DNA from: Croceibacterium segetis
GTDB lineage: Bacteria > Pseudomonadota > Alphaproteobacteria > Sphingomonadales > Sphingomonadaceae
Direction of reading: 5' to 3'
Length of the DNA stretch: 64,000 nt
Assembly: GCF_011320115.1 (NCBI RefSeq)
Contig: NZ_JAANOZ010000004.1
Coordinates: 186,001-250,000 of the forward strand
Shown piece by piece: positions 63,770 through 64,000 of this stretch (positions are counted from its first letter, which is position 1; every line of letters begins with the position of its first letter). The position numbers and the translations under genes are program-made. The notes under the pieces were generated by a model, which ran no database searches, had not been told where the DNA came from, and saw nothing but the letters and a program-made list of their open reading frames with translations.

Positions 63770-64000
63770 TGGCCGACCAGGCTTCTCCCGAGCCCGCCTA
63801 CGTCACCGACGCCCTCATCGCCGAGGACATCGAGGCCTACCTCGCGCTGCACCAGCACAAGGGGCTGCTGCGCTTCATCACCTGCGGCAGCGTCGACGAT
63901 GGCAAGTCCACGCTGATCGGGCGGCTGCTGTACGATTCGAAGATGATCTTCGAGGACCAGCTCGCCGCGCTCGAAGCCGACAGCAAGCGCGTCGGCACGC
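63769..64000 (+). CDS. cysN: sulfate adenylyltransferase subunit 1, N-terminal part
   Basis: The GTPase half of ATP sulfurylase, cut by the window edge after 77 residues. The Walker A loop is [20 protein letters not shown] near residue 43, followed by [20 protein letters not shown], the family's switch region. The start ATG 63769 lies within the cysD stop (TGATG), so translation is coupled. In many Proteobacteria the next gene part is CysC; that cannot be seen here. Confidence 0.96.
   Translation, partial: MADQASPEPAYVTDALIAEDIEAYLALHQHKGLLRFITCGSVDDGKSTLIGRLLYDSKMIFEDQLAALEADSKRVGT

Overview
This window looks like a piece of a high-GC alphaproteobacterial chromosome from the order Sphingomonadales (Sphingomonadaceae or Erythrobacteraceae). 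The evidence is the strongly GC-biased third codon positions, the crtY-crtI-crtB carotenoid cluster, a DesB/GalA-like fused gallate dioxygenase, a GH68 enzyme resembling the Zymomonas enzymes, small families common in this group (DUF3008, DUF2585, DUF6152, SWIB) and short overlapping genes with ATGA/GTGA/TTGA junctions. No ribosomal or plasmid genes are present, so the exact genus cannot be fixed from the window alone.

Layout. 1-2.4 kb: the N-terminal 784 residues of a subtilisin-type (S8) lipoprotein protease running off the left edge. 2.5-17.5 kb: ordinary housekeeping and small genes (dapD, M19 dipeptidase, DUF72, DUF427, cupins, a TPR-sulfotransferase, the gallate dioxygenase, SWIB, PEBP, a K+ channel, a DODA-type dioxygenase, a glycosyltransferase). 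17.6-25 kb: small envelope proteins, a 103-bp repeat, a PhnA-like gene behind a triple tandem repeat, and thiC with an upstream TPP riboswitch. 25-32.6 kb: an SRAP protein, DUF6152, a 730-residue unknown, a small membrane protein/winged-helix regulator operon preceded by three operator-like palindromes, MipA/OmpV and DUF2585. 32.7-38.8 kb: the carotenoid operon (crtY with an internal deletion and frameshift, crtI, a LOG-family gene, crtB) followed by a biotin-dependent carboxylase alpha subunit. 38.9-44.6 kb: two MFS transporters, dinB, a Nudix hydrolase, 6-phosphogluconolactonase and a membrane protein.

44.7-57.5 kb is the most interesting part. It is a roughly 12.8-kb segment bounded on one side by an intact tRNA-Gly(CCC), next to the decayed 3' end of a tyrosine recombinase gene, and on the other side by a displaced 27-bp copy of the 5' half of the same tRNA. 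This is the expected footprint of an element that integrated inside the tRNA gene. The cargo is a complete-looking carbohydrate ester utilization locus: TonB-dependent receptor plus tannase/feruloyl-esterase-family lipoprotein, GH68 fructoside-active enzyme plus ROK sugar kinase, a LacI-family regulator, an MFS permease and three exported alpha/beta hydrolases. Four copies of a palindrome with core GCAATCGATTGC (one with a single mismatch) lie before every transcription unit of the segment and were not noticed elsewhere in the window. I infer a LacI-controlled, horizontally acquired locus for acylated sucrose or a related acylated fructoside.

57.6-64 kb: tRNA-Leu(CAG), a TauD-family dioxygenase, the second copy of the 103-bp repeat, a MaoC hydratase, an I78-like inhibitor lipoprotein, RidA, two valine-catabolism-type genes (isobutyryl-CoA dehydrogenase-like and 3-hydroxyisobutyryl-CoA hydrolase-like) separated by a large REP-like palindrome, and cysD followed by the start of cysN at the right edge.
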